Assembly: GCF_042679305.1 (NCBI RefSeq)
Contig: NZ_JBHTMP010000020.1
Location: 1 to 64,000 of the forward strand
Length of the DNA stretch: 64,000 nucleotides
From: Micromonospora_H sonneratiae
Lineage (GTDB): Bacteria > Actinomycetota > Actinomycetes > Mycobacteriales > Micromonosporaceae
Direction of reading: 5' to 3'
This document shows, one piece after another, positions 1-7,281 of the stretch. Below the pieces are notes generated by a model that worked only from the letters and a program-made list of their open reading frames with translations, searched no databases and had not been told where the DNA came from. Numbering within the stretch: position 1 is the first letter of the stretch; each line of letters starts with the position of its first letter. Both the position numbers and the translations under genes were made by a program.

Positions 1-461
1 CCCGCCGGCCACCGGCGCCCGACCGCGAGGCCCAGCCAGGCCGCCGCGACCACGGCGAGAACCCCGACGGCCACCACGGCGAACGCCGCCGCCGGGAGAT
101 AGCGGGCGGTACCGGCGATCCAGGGCGCGGTCACCGCCAGGACCGCCAGGTAACCGCCGGCCACCGTGATGCCGAGCGCGCCGAGGAGCGGCAGGACCCG
201 CTGGGGGCGTGGCCGGGGCGTACTTTCGATGAGTTCGGCCAGCCCGGCCCGGCTTTCCCGGCGGCCCTGCCAGGCCCCGGCCGCCAGCGCCAGGGGGAAC
301 AACAGCACCAGGTATTCCCGCTCGATCATGACCAGTGCCATCCAGCTGGACGACCAGCGTCCCGGGGTGGCGTAGCACACGATCGCACCGGTGAGCAGCA
401 GGATCAGGGCAGCTCCGAGGGCGGCGGAGCGGCGTAGTTCGATGCGCAGCATGCGGTTCAT
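1..461 (-). CDS. ABC-type membrane permease, N-terminal part (runs off window)
   Basis: About 153 codons read from an ATG at 461 to the window edge, so the C-terminus is missing. The product starts MNRMLRIELRRSAALGAAL and shows hydrophobic stretches at roughly residues 12-28, 45-62, 85-105 and 115-145, as in the membrane part of an ABC exporter. Its ATG overlaps the stop of the ATPase gene by four bases (ATGA), a strong sign of translational coupling and of one transporter. The transported substrate is unknown. That it is the partner of the ATPase is inferred from position and from the membrane segments; there is no family-specific motif. Confidence 0.75.
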   Translation of the reverse strand, partial: MNRMLRIELRRSAALGAALILLLTGAIVCYATPGRWSSSWMALVMIEREYLVLLFPLALAAGAWQGRRESRAGLAELIESTPRPRPQRVLPLLGALGITVAGGYLAVLAVTAPWIAGTARYLPAAAFAVVAVGVLAVVAAAWLGLAVGRRWPA

Positions 462-1258
462 CGGCCCGCCTCCGCCCGGTGGCGGCGCAGCAGGGCGGAA
501 TAGCCCCGCTCGGCCGGGCTGTCCCCGACGTCGCCGGAACCGCCTGCGGCGATCAGCGAGTCGGTGGTGCCCCGGTGCACCAGCCGCCCCTCATTGACCA
601 GGACGACATCGGTGCACGCGGCCACCACGTCCTCGACCAGGTGGGTGGAGACCAGGACACAGCTGTCGACGCCGAGGTCGCGCAGCAGTTCGCGGAAGTC
701 GAGGCGCTGCTCGGGGTCGAGGCCGACGGTGGGCTCGTCGAGCAGCAGCAGTTCCGGATCGTTAACGATCGCCTGGGCGATGCCGGCCCGGCGCAGCATG
801 CCACCGGAGAGTGTCTTCATCCGCGCGTCGGCCTTGGCGGAGAGCCCGACCCGGTCGATCGCCCGCTGCACGGCGGCCGGCACTGCGGACTTCGGCATCT
901 CCTTGAGCCAGGCCATGTATTCCACGAACTCGCGCACGGTGAACCGTGGGTAGAAGCCGAACTGCTGCGGCAGGTAGCCCAGGCCGCGGCGCACCCGCCG
1001 CAGGTCGGTGCGGTCGTTGACGGCCGCGCCGAGCAGGGTCAACGTGCCACCGGTCGGCTTGACCACGGTGGCCAGGGCGCGCATCAGGGTGGTCTTGCCG
1101 GCACCGTTGGGTCCGAGTAGCGCGTGCACGCCGGTGCCGAGGGACAGGTCGAGGCCGTCGATGGCCAGGTGGGTTCCGGCCTTCACCCGCAGGCTGTCGG
1201 CGTGTACGGCCCAGGGATGGGTGATGGCGGCCGTCTCGGCCGCGCTCACTGTACGCAT
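458..1258 (-). CDS. ABC transporter ATP-binding protein
   Basis: Cytoplasmic ATPase subunit of an ABC exporter, 266 aa. Walker A GPNGAGKT is at residues 49-56, the Q-loop region YLPQQFGF near 95-102, signature LSGGM at 150-154, Walker B LLLLDEP at 170-176, and an H-loop STH follows. The order and the TVGLDP D-loop are canonical, so it should hydrolyse ATP. It lies 31 bp after the zinc-finger membrane protein gene and overlaps the permease by four bases, making a sigma/anti-sigma/ATPase/permease operon. It is clearly paralogous to the ATPase at 3585-4331, which shares the YLPQxFGF and FVxYxAW stretches. Substrate unknown. Confidence 0.93.
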   Translation of the reverse strand: MRTVSAAETAAITHPWAVHADSLRVKAGTHLAIDGLDLSLGTGVHALLGPNGAGKTTLMRALATVVKPTGGTLTLLGAAVNDRTDLRRVRRGLGYLPQQFGFYPRFTVREFVEYMAWLKEMPKSAVPAAVQRAIDRVGLSAKADARMKTLSGGMLRRAGIAQAIVNDPELLLLDEPTVGLDPEQRLDFRELLRDLGVDSCVLVSTHLVEDVVAACTDVVLVNEGRLVHRGTTDSLIAAGGSGDVGDSPAERGYSALLRRHRAEAGR

Positions 1259-1289
1259 GGGGATACCTTTCGTAGCGGGGGAGGGAAGC

Positions 1290-2093
1290 TCATCGGTGGC
1301 TGGCCAGCCGACGGAAGTCGCCGGCGCGACTCGCCGCGACGCCGAACAGCACCGCAGCGGCCAGCGCCCAGAAGAGGGTGCTGTGGGGCCGCAGCACGAG
1401 CGGCAGGTCCTCGGTGACCACGGTGGGCACGACCACGGCCAGCGCCCAGAGTGTGCCGAGGACGACTGCGGCGCGCGATACGCCGATCAGTGCGCCGAGC
1501 GCGATGGTGCCGGCGGTGAACGCCAGGCACGGCAGCAACATCAGGGCCAGCGACGTCCCGGTGCCGGCTCCGAACAGGGCGAGCACCGGAACGATCACGG
1601 CGAGCACCACCAGGGTGCGCCGCAACAACATGGTCAGGCCAGCCGCAGGAGTGCTGGAGATCAGCTCGCCGGCCGGGTCGAGGCGGCGGCTCCAGGCAGC
1701 CGCCACCCCGGGCAGCGGCGCTACCGGGGCGAGCAACAGCACCAGTGACGGCAGGTCTGGCAGCAGTTGGTTCAGCGCGAGCGCGCAGAGCAGCACCGGG
1801 ACCGTCATGGCAACCCAAGGCAAGAGAGCGGCGACCAGCCAGCGACGCCTCGGCGCCAACCAGCGGCGGGCGTGGCGGGCCGGGGCGGGCCCGGCGGCGA
1901 TCTCCCGGTCGAGCCCGGCGGCGACCCGGTCGAGCAGGTCGAGAGTGCTGCCGGCCGCGCTGCCGGCCAGCCGGGCCCGACACTCCGCGCAGTCCTCCAG
2001 GTGGACCTCGATCGACCAGACGGTGGCCTCGTCGAGACCGTGGCCGCCACCGGCATACTCGGCGATCGCGGCGAGACTCGGGTGTGTGGTCAT
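1290..2093 (-). CDS. zf-HC2 membrane protein, probable anti-sigma factor
   Basis: 267 aa. An N-terminal H-x3-C-x2-C motif (His31, Cys35, Cys38) is the hallmark of zinc-containing anti-sigma domains. It is followed by about six hydrophobic segments from residue 80 onwards. Its start overlaps the stop of the sigma-factor gene by four bases, so the two are translationally coupled. Inference: it holds the upstream sigma factor at the membrane and releases it on an envelope signal that also induces the downstream ABC exporter. The multi-pass membrane half is larger than in single-pass anti-sigma factors, so it could also contribute to transport. Confidence 0.8.
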   Translation of the reverse strand: MTTHPSLAAIAEYAGGGHGLDEATVWSIEVHLEDCAECRARLAGSAAGSTLDLLDRVAAGLDREIAAGPAPARHARRWLAPRRRWLVAALLPWVAMTVPVLLCALALNQLLPDLPSLVLLLAPVAPLPGVAAAWSRRLDPAGELISSTPAAGLTMLLRRTLVVLAVIVPVLALFGAGTGTSLALMLLPCLAFTAGTIALGALIGVSRAAVVLGTLWALAVVVPTVVTEDLPLVLRPHSTLFWALAAAVLFGVAASRAGDFRRLASHR

Positions 2094-2701
2094 GACAGCG
2101 CCTCCCGCAGGGCGATCCGGGCCCGCCGGGCGCGGGACCTCACCGTGTTCTCCGGCACGTTGAGCAGCACCGCTGTCTCGCGTGAGGTGAGCCCGTCGAG
2201 CACCATGGCGCGCAGCACCTGGCGCATCTCGGGCGGCAGTGTCAGCAGCGCCCGCTCAAGGTTCTGGTCGACCCGCCCGGCCATCACCTCGTCCTCGGCG
2301 GCCGGAGCAACCGTCTCGGCGAGCGGCACGGCCGGCACCTGCGCCTGCCGGGCCCGCCGCCGGAACGCGTCGACCAGCCGGTTGGCGGCGATCGTCCAGA
2401 GCCAGCCGACCGCGCTGCCCGAGGTGGTGGCGCCGGCGAAGCTCCCGGCCGACCGCCAGACGGCCAGGTAGGTTTCCTGCATCACGTCGGCGACCACGTC
2501 CTCGTCGGAGCACCGGCGACGTAGCCGCACGGCAAGCCACGGCGACGTACGTCGGTACAACTCGTCGAAGGCCCGCCGGTCACCCGTGGCCGTACGACGC
2601 ACGAGTTCCGCCTCGTCGACCGCGTCCACGCTTCGTCTCACATCAGGCAAGACGACCTCTCCCGCCCGGCCAGGTGCACGACAGGGAGTGGCCTGCGTCA
2701 C
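2090..2701 (-). CDS. RNA polymerase sigma-70 family (ECF-type) factor
   Basis: About 200 aa with only sigma regions 2 and 4, as in ECF sigma factors. Region 2 contains FDELYRRTSPWLAVRLRR followed by the DVVADVMQETYLAVWR helix; region 4 contains LPPEMRQVLRAMVLDGLTSRE and a C-terminal helix-turn-helix. Start choice is uncertain. The GTG at 2701 has no visible ribosome site, whereas an in-frame TTG at 2650 follows GAGAGG at about 5 nt, giving a product 17 residues shorter that starts nearer the conserved domain. The gene is coupled by 4 bp to the zf-HC2 membrane protein, its likely anti-sigma factor. Confidence 0.88.
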   Translation of the reverse strand: MTQATPCRAPGRAGEVVLPDVRRSVDAVDEAELVRRTATGDRRAFDELYRRTSPWLAVRLRRRCSDEDVVADVMQETYLAVWRSAGSFAGATTSGSAVGWLWTIAANRLVDAFRRRARQAQVPAVPLAETVAPAAEDEVMAGRVDQNLERALLTLPPEMRQVLRAMVLDGLTSRETAVLLNVPENTVRSRARRARIALREALS

Positions 2702-2796
2702 GGTACGCAGCCGTAGGTCCCCGAGCTGACCCAGCCGCCTCCGAACCTGTCGACACCGTCACCGCCCCGGTCAGCCTGCATGTCAAAGCGCGGGTG

Positions 2797-2935
2797 TGGG
2801 CTGCCTGGGCCAGCGGACGGACCACCAACCGGTCCACGTTGACGTGGTGTGGCAGGGTCGCACACCAGGCCACACAGTCGGCGATGTCCTCGACCAGGAG
2901 CGGTTCGGCCACACCTTTGTACCCGGCCGCCGCCC
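2797..2935 (-). pseudogene. C-terminal fragment of a short-chain dehydrogenase gene
   Basis: This segment matches 6360-6498 inside the intact SDR gene with about nine mismatches over 139 bp, counted by eye. In the same reading frame it encodes GVAEPLLVEDIADCVAWCAT and HHVNVDRLVVRPLAQAA, nearly the residues that end the intact enzyme. The Rossmann fold and catalytic residues are absent, and no promoter or start is seen, so it cannot make an enzyme. It is the left member of a direct repeat that brackets the accessory ABC cassette and probably marks a duplication or insertion breakpoint. Confidence 0.85.
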
Positions 2936-2940
2936 TCGTT

Positions 2941-3054
2941 ATGCGTACGTCTGAAGATTCGTTGCGATCGCGTCTCGCGGGAAAGCGTGTCGCCCAGGTG
3001 GCCGTGCTGGGGCTGTTTGCCGCTGGCGCAGTTGGGGTCACGGCCGCTGCGTAG
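2941..3054 (+). pseudogene. Signal-peptide fragment of a small secreted protein
   Basis: An open frame from ATG to TAG encodes 37 residues: a basic stretch (RSRLAGKR) followed by a hydrophobic, Ala/Gly-rich core and TAAA just before the stop. That is the shape of a complete Sec signal peptide with nothing after it. It begins within a few bases of the end of the duplicated SDR fragment. The fragment at 3238-3501 on the same strand, about 180 bp downstream, looks like the mature part of such a protein. Most likely these are the two ends of one disrupted gene; a genuine 37-residue peptide is the less likely reading. Confidence 0.5.
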
Positions 3055-3237
3055 ACGGGTCGCGTGCAGCCTTCGGCGTAGCTTTGGTAAAGATTCAACG
3101 CCCAGCGTTCATATTTGAACAGAACTCACTACATTTTTGGGTTGTTGTGACGTTGATCTATCGATAACATCGATTGCAAGCAAGACGAGGGATAGCGCCT
3201 GAAGCTCCATTCATGGCGTGACTCAGTGTCGATCTGA

Positions 3238-3501
3238 GGAGAGTTTGCTCCTGCGGCCGCTGGCGGCACGTCCGACGTCGTCTACAACTGCTACACGCAA
3301 TGGTGGAACACTGCTTGGACGCAGAGGTGTCCTACGCCGGGCGCAAAAGTTCCTGGTAAATACACGTCGGGCGTATCGTGTTCGGCCCAGGGGGGCAAGA
3401 GCGTTTTCGCCGTTCGGCTCGCAGGCAGCACGACCGATGCGCCCGGCAACGACTGCGCATTCTCCGCCAGCAACGGTTGGATTGTCTACGACTACAGCTG
3501 A
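3238..3501 (+). pseudogene. Mature part of a small Cys-containing secreted protein, N-terminus lost
   Basis: An open frame follows an in-frame TGA at 3235-3237 and ends at TGA 3499-3501, 87 codons with no usable start at its beginning. It starts FAPAAAGGTSD, like the end of a signal peptide plus cleavage site, then continues with a Trp/Tyr/Cys-rich mature region (DVVYNCYTQWWN, QRCP, SGVSCS, GNDCAF). The four cysteines could form two disulfides. Base composition is lower in GC than the neighbours. Together with 2941-3054 it looks like a decayed gene; the intervening 180 bp carries stops in this frame. Function unknown. Confidence 0.5.
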
Positions 3502-3517
3502 CAGACACCAGCAATGT

Positions 3518-3556
3518 GGTGGAAGGAGTGTGGTCTTCGGCTACACTCCTTCCACC
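3518..3556 (+). terminator. Strong stem-loop after the secreted-protein remnant
   Basis: GGTGGAAGGAGTGT (3518-3531) is perfectly complementary to ACACTCCTTCCACC (3543-3556), with an 11-nt loop containing TTCGG. There is no T-run, which is usual in actinobacteria. It lies 17 bp after the stop of the remnant gene and 29 bp before the ABC ATPase start, so it may insulate the cassette or sit in its leader. Confidence 0.6.
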
Positions 3557-3584
3557 GTGTTCCCATGAAATGAGAGCCCTCTAT

Positions 3585-4331
3585 ATGAGTGTCGTAGTTG
3601 ACGCGCTGGCCCAGGGGTATGGAACTTCGACTGTCATCGACAATCTCAGCATAACGCTGCGACCAGGGCTAACGGCGCTGTTGGGTCCCAACGGGGCGGG
3701 TAAGACGACGCTGCTCCGTACCCTGGCAACCGTCATGCCGCCACGGAACGGCGTGGTCCGCATCGACGACATCGAGATAGACAGTGAGCGGTCGGCTCGC
3801 CGGGTCCGGGACCATATCGGCTATCTGCCGCAGGACTTCGGCTTCGACCCGCAGATGACGGTTGCCGACTTCGTGACCTACGCGGCCTGGATGCGCGGAG
3901 TGCCATCCGGCCAGTGGCGGCGATCTGTCGATGAGGCGTTGGAGATGGTCGACCTGACCGATCAGCGGCGGGCGAAGATGCGCAGTCTCTCCGGGGGTAT
4001 GCGGAGGCGTGCCGGGATCGCCTGGGCGGTCGTGGGTCGTCCTCGGTTGGTGCTGCTGGACGAGCCGACAGTCGGTCTGGATCCACGTCAGCGTCTACAG
4101 TTCCGCAAAATTATTTCTGGGCTCGGCGACACGGTCGTGGTGCTCAGTACCCACCTCATTGACGATGTTGGGGCGGTCTGTGACCGGGTGATCGTGCTGC
4201 ACAGCGGGGAGGCCCGATTCGACGGTACGGTCGCCGAGTTGGAGGCCCTGGGCCATGATGGCCTCCCCGGGCACTCCAGGCTGGAACGGGCATACATGCA
4301 CCTACTGCCCGAGGGGGAGCAGCAACTGTGA
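3585..4331 (+). CDS. ABC transporter ATP-binding protein (second cassette)
   Basis: 248 aa cytoplasmic ATPase. It has Walker A GPNGAGKT near residue 35, the Q-loop region YLPQDFGF, signature LSGGM, Walker B LVLLDEPTVGLDP and H-loop STH. It resembles the ATPase at 458-1258 over its whole length and is probably a diverged paralogue. The ATG at 3585 gives the usual short lead before the ABC domain; another ATG at 3570 would add five residues. Neither has a good ribosome site. Its stop overlaps the GTG of the downstream permease (GTGA), so the two are coupled. The cassette points away from the first ABC operon and lies between the two SDR repeats. Confidence 0.92.
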   Translation: MSVVVDALAQGYGTSTVIDNLSITLRPGLTALLGPNGAGKTTLLRTLATVMPPRNGVVRIDDIEIDSERSARRVRDHIGYLPQDFGFDPQMTVADFVTYAAWMRGVPSGQWRRSVDEALEMVDLTDQRRAKMRSLSGGMRRRAGIAWAVVGRPRLVLLDEPTVGLDPRQRLQFRKIISGLGDTVVVLSTHLIDDVGAVCDRVIVLHSGEARFDGTVAELEALGHDGLPGHSRLERAYMHLLPEGEQQL

Positions 4332-5623
4332 GCGGGCTGTGGCTGCACGTACGCAACTCCCCGATCCGCTGGGCACTTCCGGTGCTCGTCGTCATCGACG
4401 TGGCTGTGCTGTTTCTGCGGACCCGGTACTGGATCGGCGTCTGGCCGGAGACCGGTGCTGCTGCGCAGGTGCCCGCCTATCTGCTTGGTGTGGTCGGAGC
4501 GGGGGCGGCGGCCTGGGCAGCGGGCGCGCCAGCACGGCATCGGCTTGGGGAACAGTTGAGGGCTGCGCGGGTGCACTCCCTGGTCTCGGAGGCCCATCGG
4601 CTCGGCGCCACCCTCGTCGTCTTGTTGATTCCGTATCTGATCGGTCAGGCAGTAGCCTTTGCAGTCACCGCTCGGACGTTCCCTCCGGGCGTGCACCTGT
4701 GGTTGGGCTACTTCTTGCTCGGCATTTTTGTGATTCTCTTGGCGGTTGCCCTGGGCTGGGCCTGCGGCCAGTTACTCGGACCCGTGTTTTCGGCTCTCGT
4801 GGCGGCGCTTGGGTACCTGTTTCTTGTCGCCTTGCTGGACCGTGTGGGATTCGTGGTGGTCACTGGTCGACCGGATGTGGCAGTCGCTCCGTTGCCGTTG
4901 GCGCTGCGGCTTGCGGCGGTCGTGGCATTGTTACTGGTCATAGTTTGGCTGCCCGCTTCCGGTGCCCTACGGCAACCCAAGCAGAGAGGGCTGGTGCTGC
5001 TTCCTGCGGTCCTGCCGCTCGTCATGGTCATGGTCACGACCAGCGCGGTGGCCGAACGGAAACCGCCGGGAGACAAAGTGATCTGCATCGAGGGCGCGAC
5101 TGCTCTGTGTATCTGGCCCGAACATGAGAAATACCTGCCGCAGCTTCGGGATCTCAATGCGCGCATCGACCTGCTGCCTGACATCTTCGTCCGTCCGCCA
5201 CGCATCAACGAGGTCGGACTCCAGAAGAGCCGGTACATCGGGCCCGACGGGAAGGAGTACGTCGGCTATGAAGTCGGGCCGCCCGTCTTCTACATCCTCG
5301 AGGGGAGTCCGTGGTCTTATGCCGGGGCCATAGGCAACGCGATCACCGGCTCGACCTTCGGATTCAAGGACGTGCAGACCTGCAACTGGCAAAGGCTCAC
5401 ACCGCCGGACCAGGGCCGGCTCTGGGCGATTGGTGCCTGGGTGGAGGCATACCTGGTTGGTCAGGGCAGCCCGGATTACCACACCAATGCTCCGGCCGAG
5501 ATGCAGGAGGCATGGGCGAAGGGACGCGCGGTTGCTGGTGACTCTTCTCGCGTAGAGCAGTTCCGCTGGGTTGAGGGAGAGGTGAGCGACCTACGTGGGC
5601 GTTACTGTCAGCCGGGACGCTGA
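4328..5623 (+). CDS. ABC permease-like membrane protein with extracytoplasmic domain
   Basis: 431 aa. The N-terminal part has about six hydrophobic segments (for example residues 17-30, 48-64, 95-115, 125-145, 150-175 and 195-215). A further segment at about 228-245 leads into a soluble C-terminal domain of about 185 residues. That domain has paired cysteines (VICIEGATALCIWPEH, later TCNW and RYCQPG), suggesting an exported, disulfide-bonded sensor or substrate-handling domain. The GTG start overlaps the ATPase stop by four bases, and the 3' end overlaps the next membrane gene by 29 bp. I do not recognise a named family. It is probably the membrane subunit of this ABC system. Confidence 0.75.
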   Translation: MSGLWLHVRNSPIRWALPVLVVIDVAVLFLRTRYWIGVWPETGAAAQVPAYLLGVVGAGAAAWAAGAPARHRLGEQLRAARVHSLVSEAHRLGATLVVLLIPYLIGQAVAFAVTARTFPPGVHLWLGYFLLGIFVILLAVALGWACGQLLGPVFSALVAALGYLFLVALLDRVGFVVVTGRPDVAVAPLPLALRLAAVVALLLVIVWLPASGALRQPKQRGLVLLPAVLPLVMVMVTTSAVAERKPPGDKVICIEGATALCIWPEHEKYLPQLRDLNARIDLLPDIFVRPPRINEVGLQKSRYIGPDGKEYVGYEVGPPVFYILEGSPWSYAGAIGNAITGSTFGFKDVQTCNWQRLTPPDQGRLWAIGAWVEAYLVGQGSPDYHTNAPAEMQEAWAKGRAVAGDSSRVEQFRWVEGEVSDLRGRYCQPGR

Positions 5624-6257
5624 AACTTCTACAGGGGCAATTCCGGTTCGGTTGTTCCGCGCCGTCCGGCCAGCCCGGACTGTCCTGGCCGTCGCGGTCC
5701 TCCTGGGTGCACTGGCCGCCTGGTTCGGTCTGGTCGAGGCACCGCTACCCACGGCGGTCGAGCAGGGCAGGGCGACGATCCCCCTGTGGCGCATGCTCGG
5801 CATGGGTGCTGGGGTGCTGCCGGTCCTCGCGTTGCATAGTCAGCTTGCCGATTTGGAGTTGGTGGCGACCCGACGGCTACGGTCCATGCAGCGGCGCTAT
5901 CTCGTCATCCTGAGTGCCGGCTCTGCGGCGATCTATCTGGGCAGCTGTGCGTTCGTGATGCACCCGTCGGTGGTCGGGATCATCGCCCGTTCGTGGCTTG
6001 CCTGGTTCGGACTGGCCTTGATTGCAGGGGCGATATTGGGGTGGCGGTTGGCGTGGACCCTGCCGTCGGTGGTGGCCATCGTGCTGTGGTACTGGGGATA
6101 CAGCGGGGACCAGCGATACCAGTGGTGGGAGTTCAGCGCGCGGCCGCACGACGATCTACCCAGCCTCCTTCTCAGCATCGCACTGCTTGGTGCGGGGCTG
6201 ATTGCCTACACAGCAACCCCGTGGCGTCGTCGCCGCTGGATGTTCTGGCGACGCTGA
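5595..6257 (+). CDS. Membrane protein of the second ABC cassette
   Basis: 220 aa with about six hydrophobic segments (roughly residues 28-48, 66-82, 103-122, 130-150, 155-170 and 190-208) and a strongly basic C-terminus (RRRRWMFWRR), consistent with a cytoplasmic tail. It starts at a GTG inside the 3' end of the preceding permease gene (29-bp overlap), so it belongs to the same transcript. It may be a second permease half or an accessory subunit; no family motif is evident. Transcription probably ends at the hairpin 3 bp after the stop. Confidence 0.7.
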   Translation: MGVTVSRDAETSTGAIPVRLFRAVRPARTVLAVAVLLGALAAWFGLVEAPLPTAVEQGRATIPLWRMLGMGAGVLPVLALHSQLADLELVATRRLRSMQRRYLVILSAGSAAIYLGSCAFVMHPSVVGIIARSWLAWFGLALIAGAILGWRLAWTLPSVVAIVLWYWGYSGDQRYQWWEFSARPHDDLPSLLLSIALLGAGLIAYTATPWRRRRWMFWRR

Positions 6258-6259
6258 AG

Positions 6260-6290
6260 GTCAACGCCGACCACACCGGTCGGCGTTGAC
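6260..6290. terminator. Hairpin between convergent ABC cassette and SDR gene
   Basis: GTCAACGCCGACC (6260-6272) and GGTCGGCGTTGAC (6278-6290) form a perfect 13-bp stem with a 5-nt loop. It starts 3 bp after the stop of the membrane protein gene and lies 45 bp from the SDR stop on the other strand, so it can serve both directions. Confidence 0.75.
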
Positions 6291-6334
6291 GGTCCATGCC
6301 ATGTCTTGCTCTGAGCGCGGTGGGTCACCTCCGG

Positions 6335-7099
6335 TCAGCGGACCCGGTGCACCTTGTGCTGGGCCGCCTGGGCCAGCGGGCGGACCACCAACCGGTCCAC
6401 GTTGACGTGGTGTGGCCGGGTCGCACACCAGGCCACACAGTCGGCGATGTCCTCGGCCAGGAGCGGCTCGGCGACACCTTCGTACACGGCTGCCGCCCGC
6501 TCGGCGTCCCCGCCGAACCGGACCAGTGAGAACTCGTCCGTCTGCACCATCCCCGGATCGATCTCGATGACCCGGACCGGCCGCCCGCACAGCTCCAGCC
6601 GCAGCGTGCCGGCCATCGCCGTCTGCGCGTGCTTGGCCGCCGTGTAACCGCCGCCGCCCTCGTAGACGGTGAACCCGGCGGTCGAGCTGATCACCACGAT
6701 CGTGCCGGCACCGGACTCCTCCAGGGCGGGTAGCAGCGCCTGGGTGACCCGCAGCGTGCCGAGCACGTTCACGTCGTACATCCACTGCCAGTCGTCCACC
6801 GACCCGGACTCGACCGGGTCCAGCCCGCGTGCCCCACCGGCGTTGTTGACCAGCAGGGTGACCGGTCCGGGCAGGCTCACCGCCTCGGCTGCCAACGCGG
6901 CCACCGACTCGTCCGAGGTGACGTCACAGACGACCGCCGTGGCCGAGCCGCCGGCAGCCCTGATCCCGTCGACCAGTTCGGTCAACCGGTCCGGGCGGCG
7001 GGCGGCGGCGAGGACGTGGAACCCCTCGGCGGCCAACCGTCGAGCGGTGGCGGCACCGATTCCACTGGAAGCGCCGGTGACGACTGCGATCTGGATCAT
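6335..7099 (-). CDS. Short-chain dehydrogenase/reductase (SDR)
   Basis: 254 aa NAD(P)-dependent oxidoreductase of the classical SDR family. It has TGASSGIG at residues 8-15 (cofactor binding), NNAG at 85-88, catalytic Ser near 139-140 and Tyr152-x3-Lys156. It begins at the ATG at 7099, where the Rossmann strand starts; an upstream start would add a 21-residue basic extension with no fold. The substrate cannot be told from sequence. An SDR gene next to mshA matches the mycobacterial order (Rv0484c beside Rv0486, from memory). Its 3' end is duplicated at 2797-2935. Confidence 0.92.
   Translation of the reverse strand: MIQIAVVTGASSGIGAATARRLAAEGFHVLAAARRPDRLTELVDGIRAAGGSATAVVCDVTSDESVAALAAEAVSLPGPVTLLVNNAGGARGLDPVESGSVDDWQWMYDVNVLGTLRVTQALLPALEESGAGTIVVISSTAGFTVYEGGGGYTAAKHAQTAMAGTLRLELCGRPVRVIEIDPGMVQTDEFSLVRFGGDAERAAAVYEGVAEPLLAEDIADCVAWCATRPHHVNVDRLVVRPLAQAAQHKVHRVR
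6360..6498. repeat. Right copy of 139-bp direct repeat (inside SDR gene)
   Basis: This copy lies within the intact SDR coding sequence and is about 93 percent identical by eye to 2797-2935, in the same orientation, with a constant offset of 3563 bp. Homology stops abruptly at both ends. The pair brackets the broken secreted-protein gene and the whole second ABC cassette, so recombination between copies could delete or amplify the patch. Confidence 0.85.
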
Positions 7100-7270
7100 C
7101 CGACCATTCTTTACCACCCGTACGCGGATACGTACACACGGCGTCGGGATGAGGTCGGTCACCCTCCGAGGGCGGCCGAAAGCATGGTCGTCACTCGATC
7201 GGGAAGATGACGTACGGCGCTGAGGTTGATTCAGAACGCCGGTCGTGCGAACGGCATATCACCGTGACAG

Positions 7271-7276
7271 AAGGAG
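7271..7276 (+). promoter_or_regulatory. Ribosome-binding site that fixes the mshA start
   Basis: AAGGAG with a 5-nt spacer precedes the GTG at 7282. The earlier in-frame ATG at 7207 has no such site and would add 25 poorly structured residues, so the GTG is the preferred start. Confidence 0.7.
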
Positions 7277-7281
7277 CGGAT

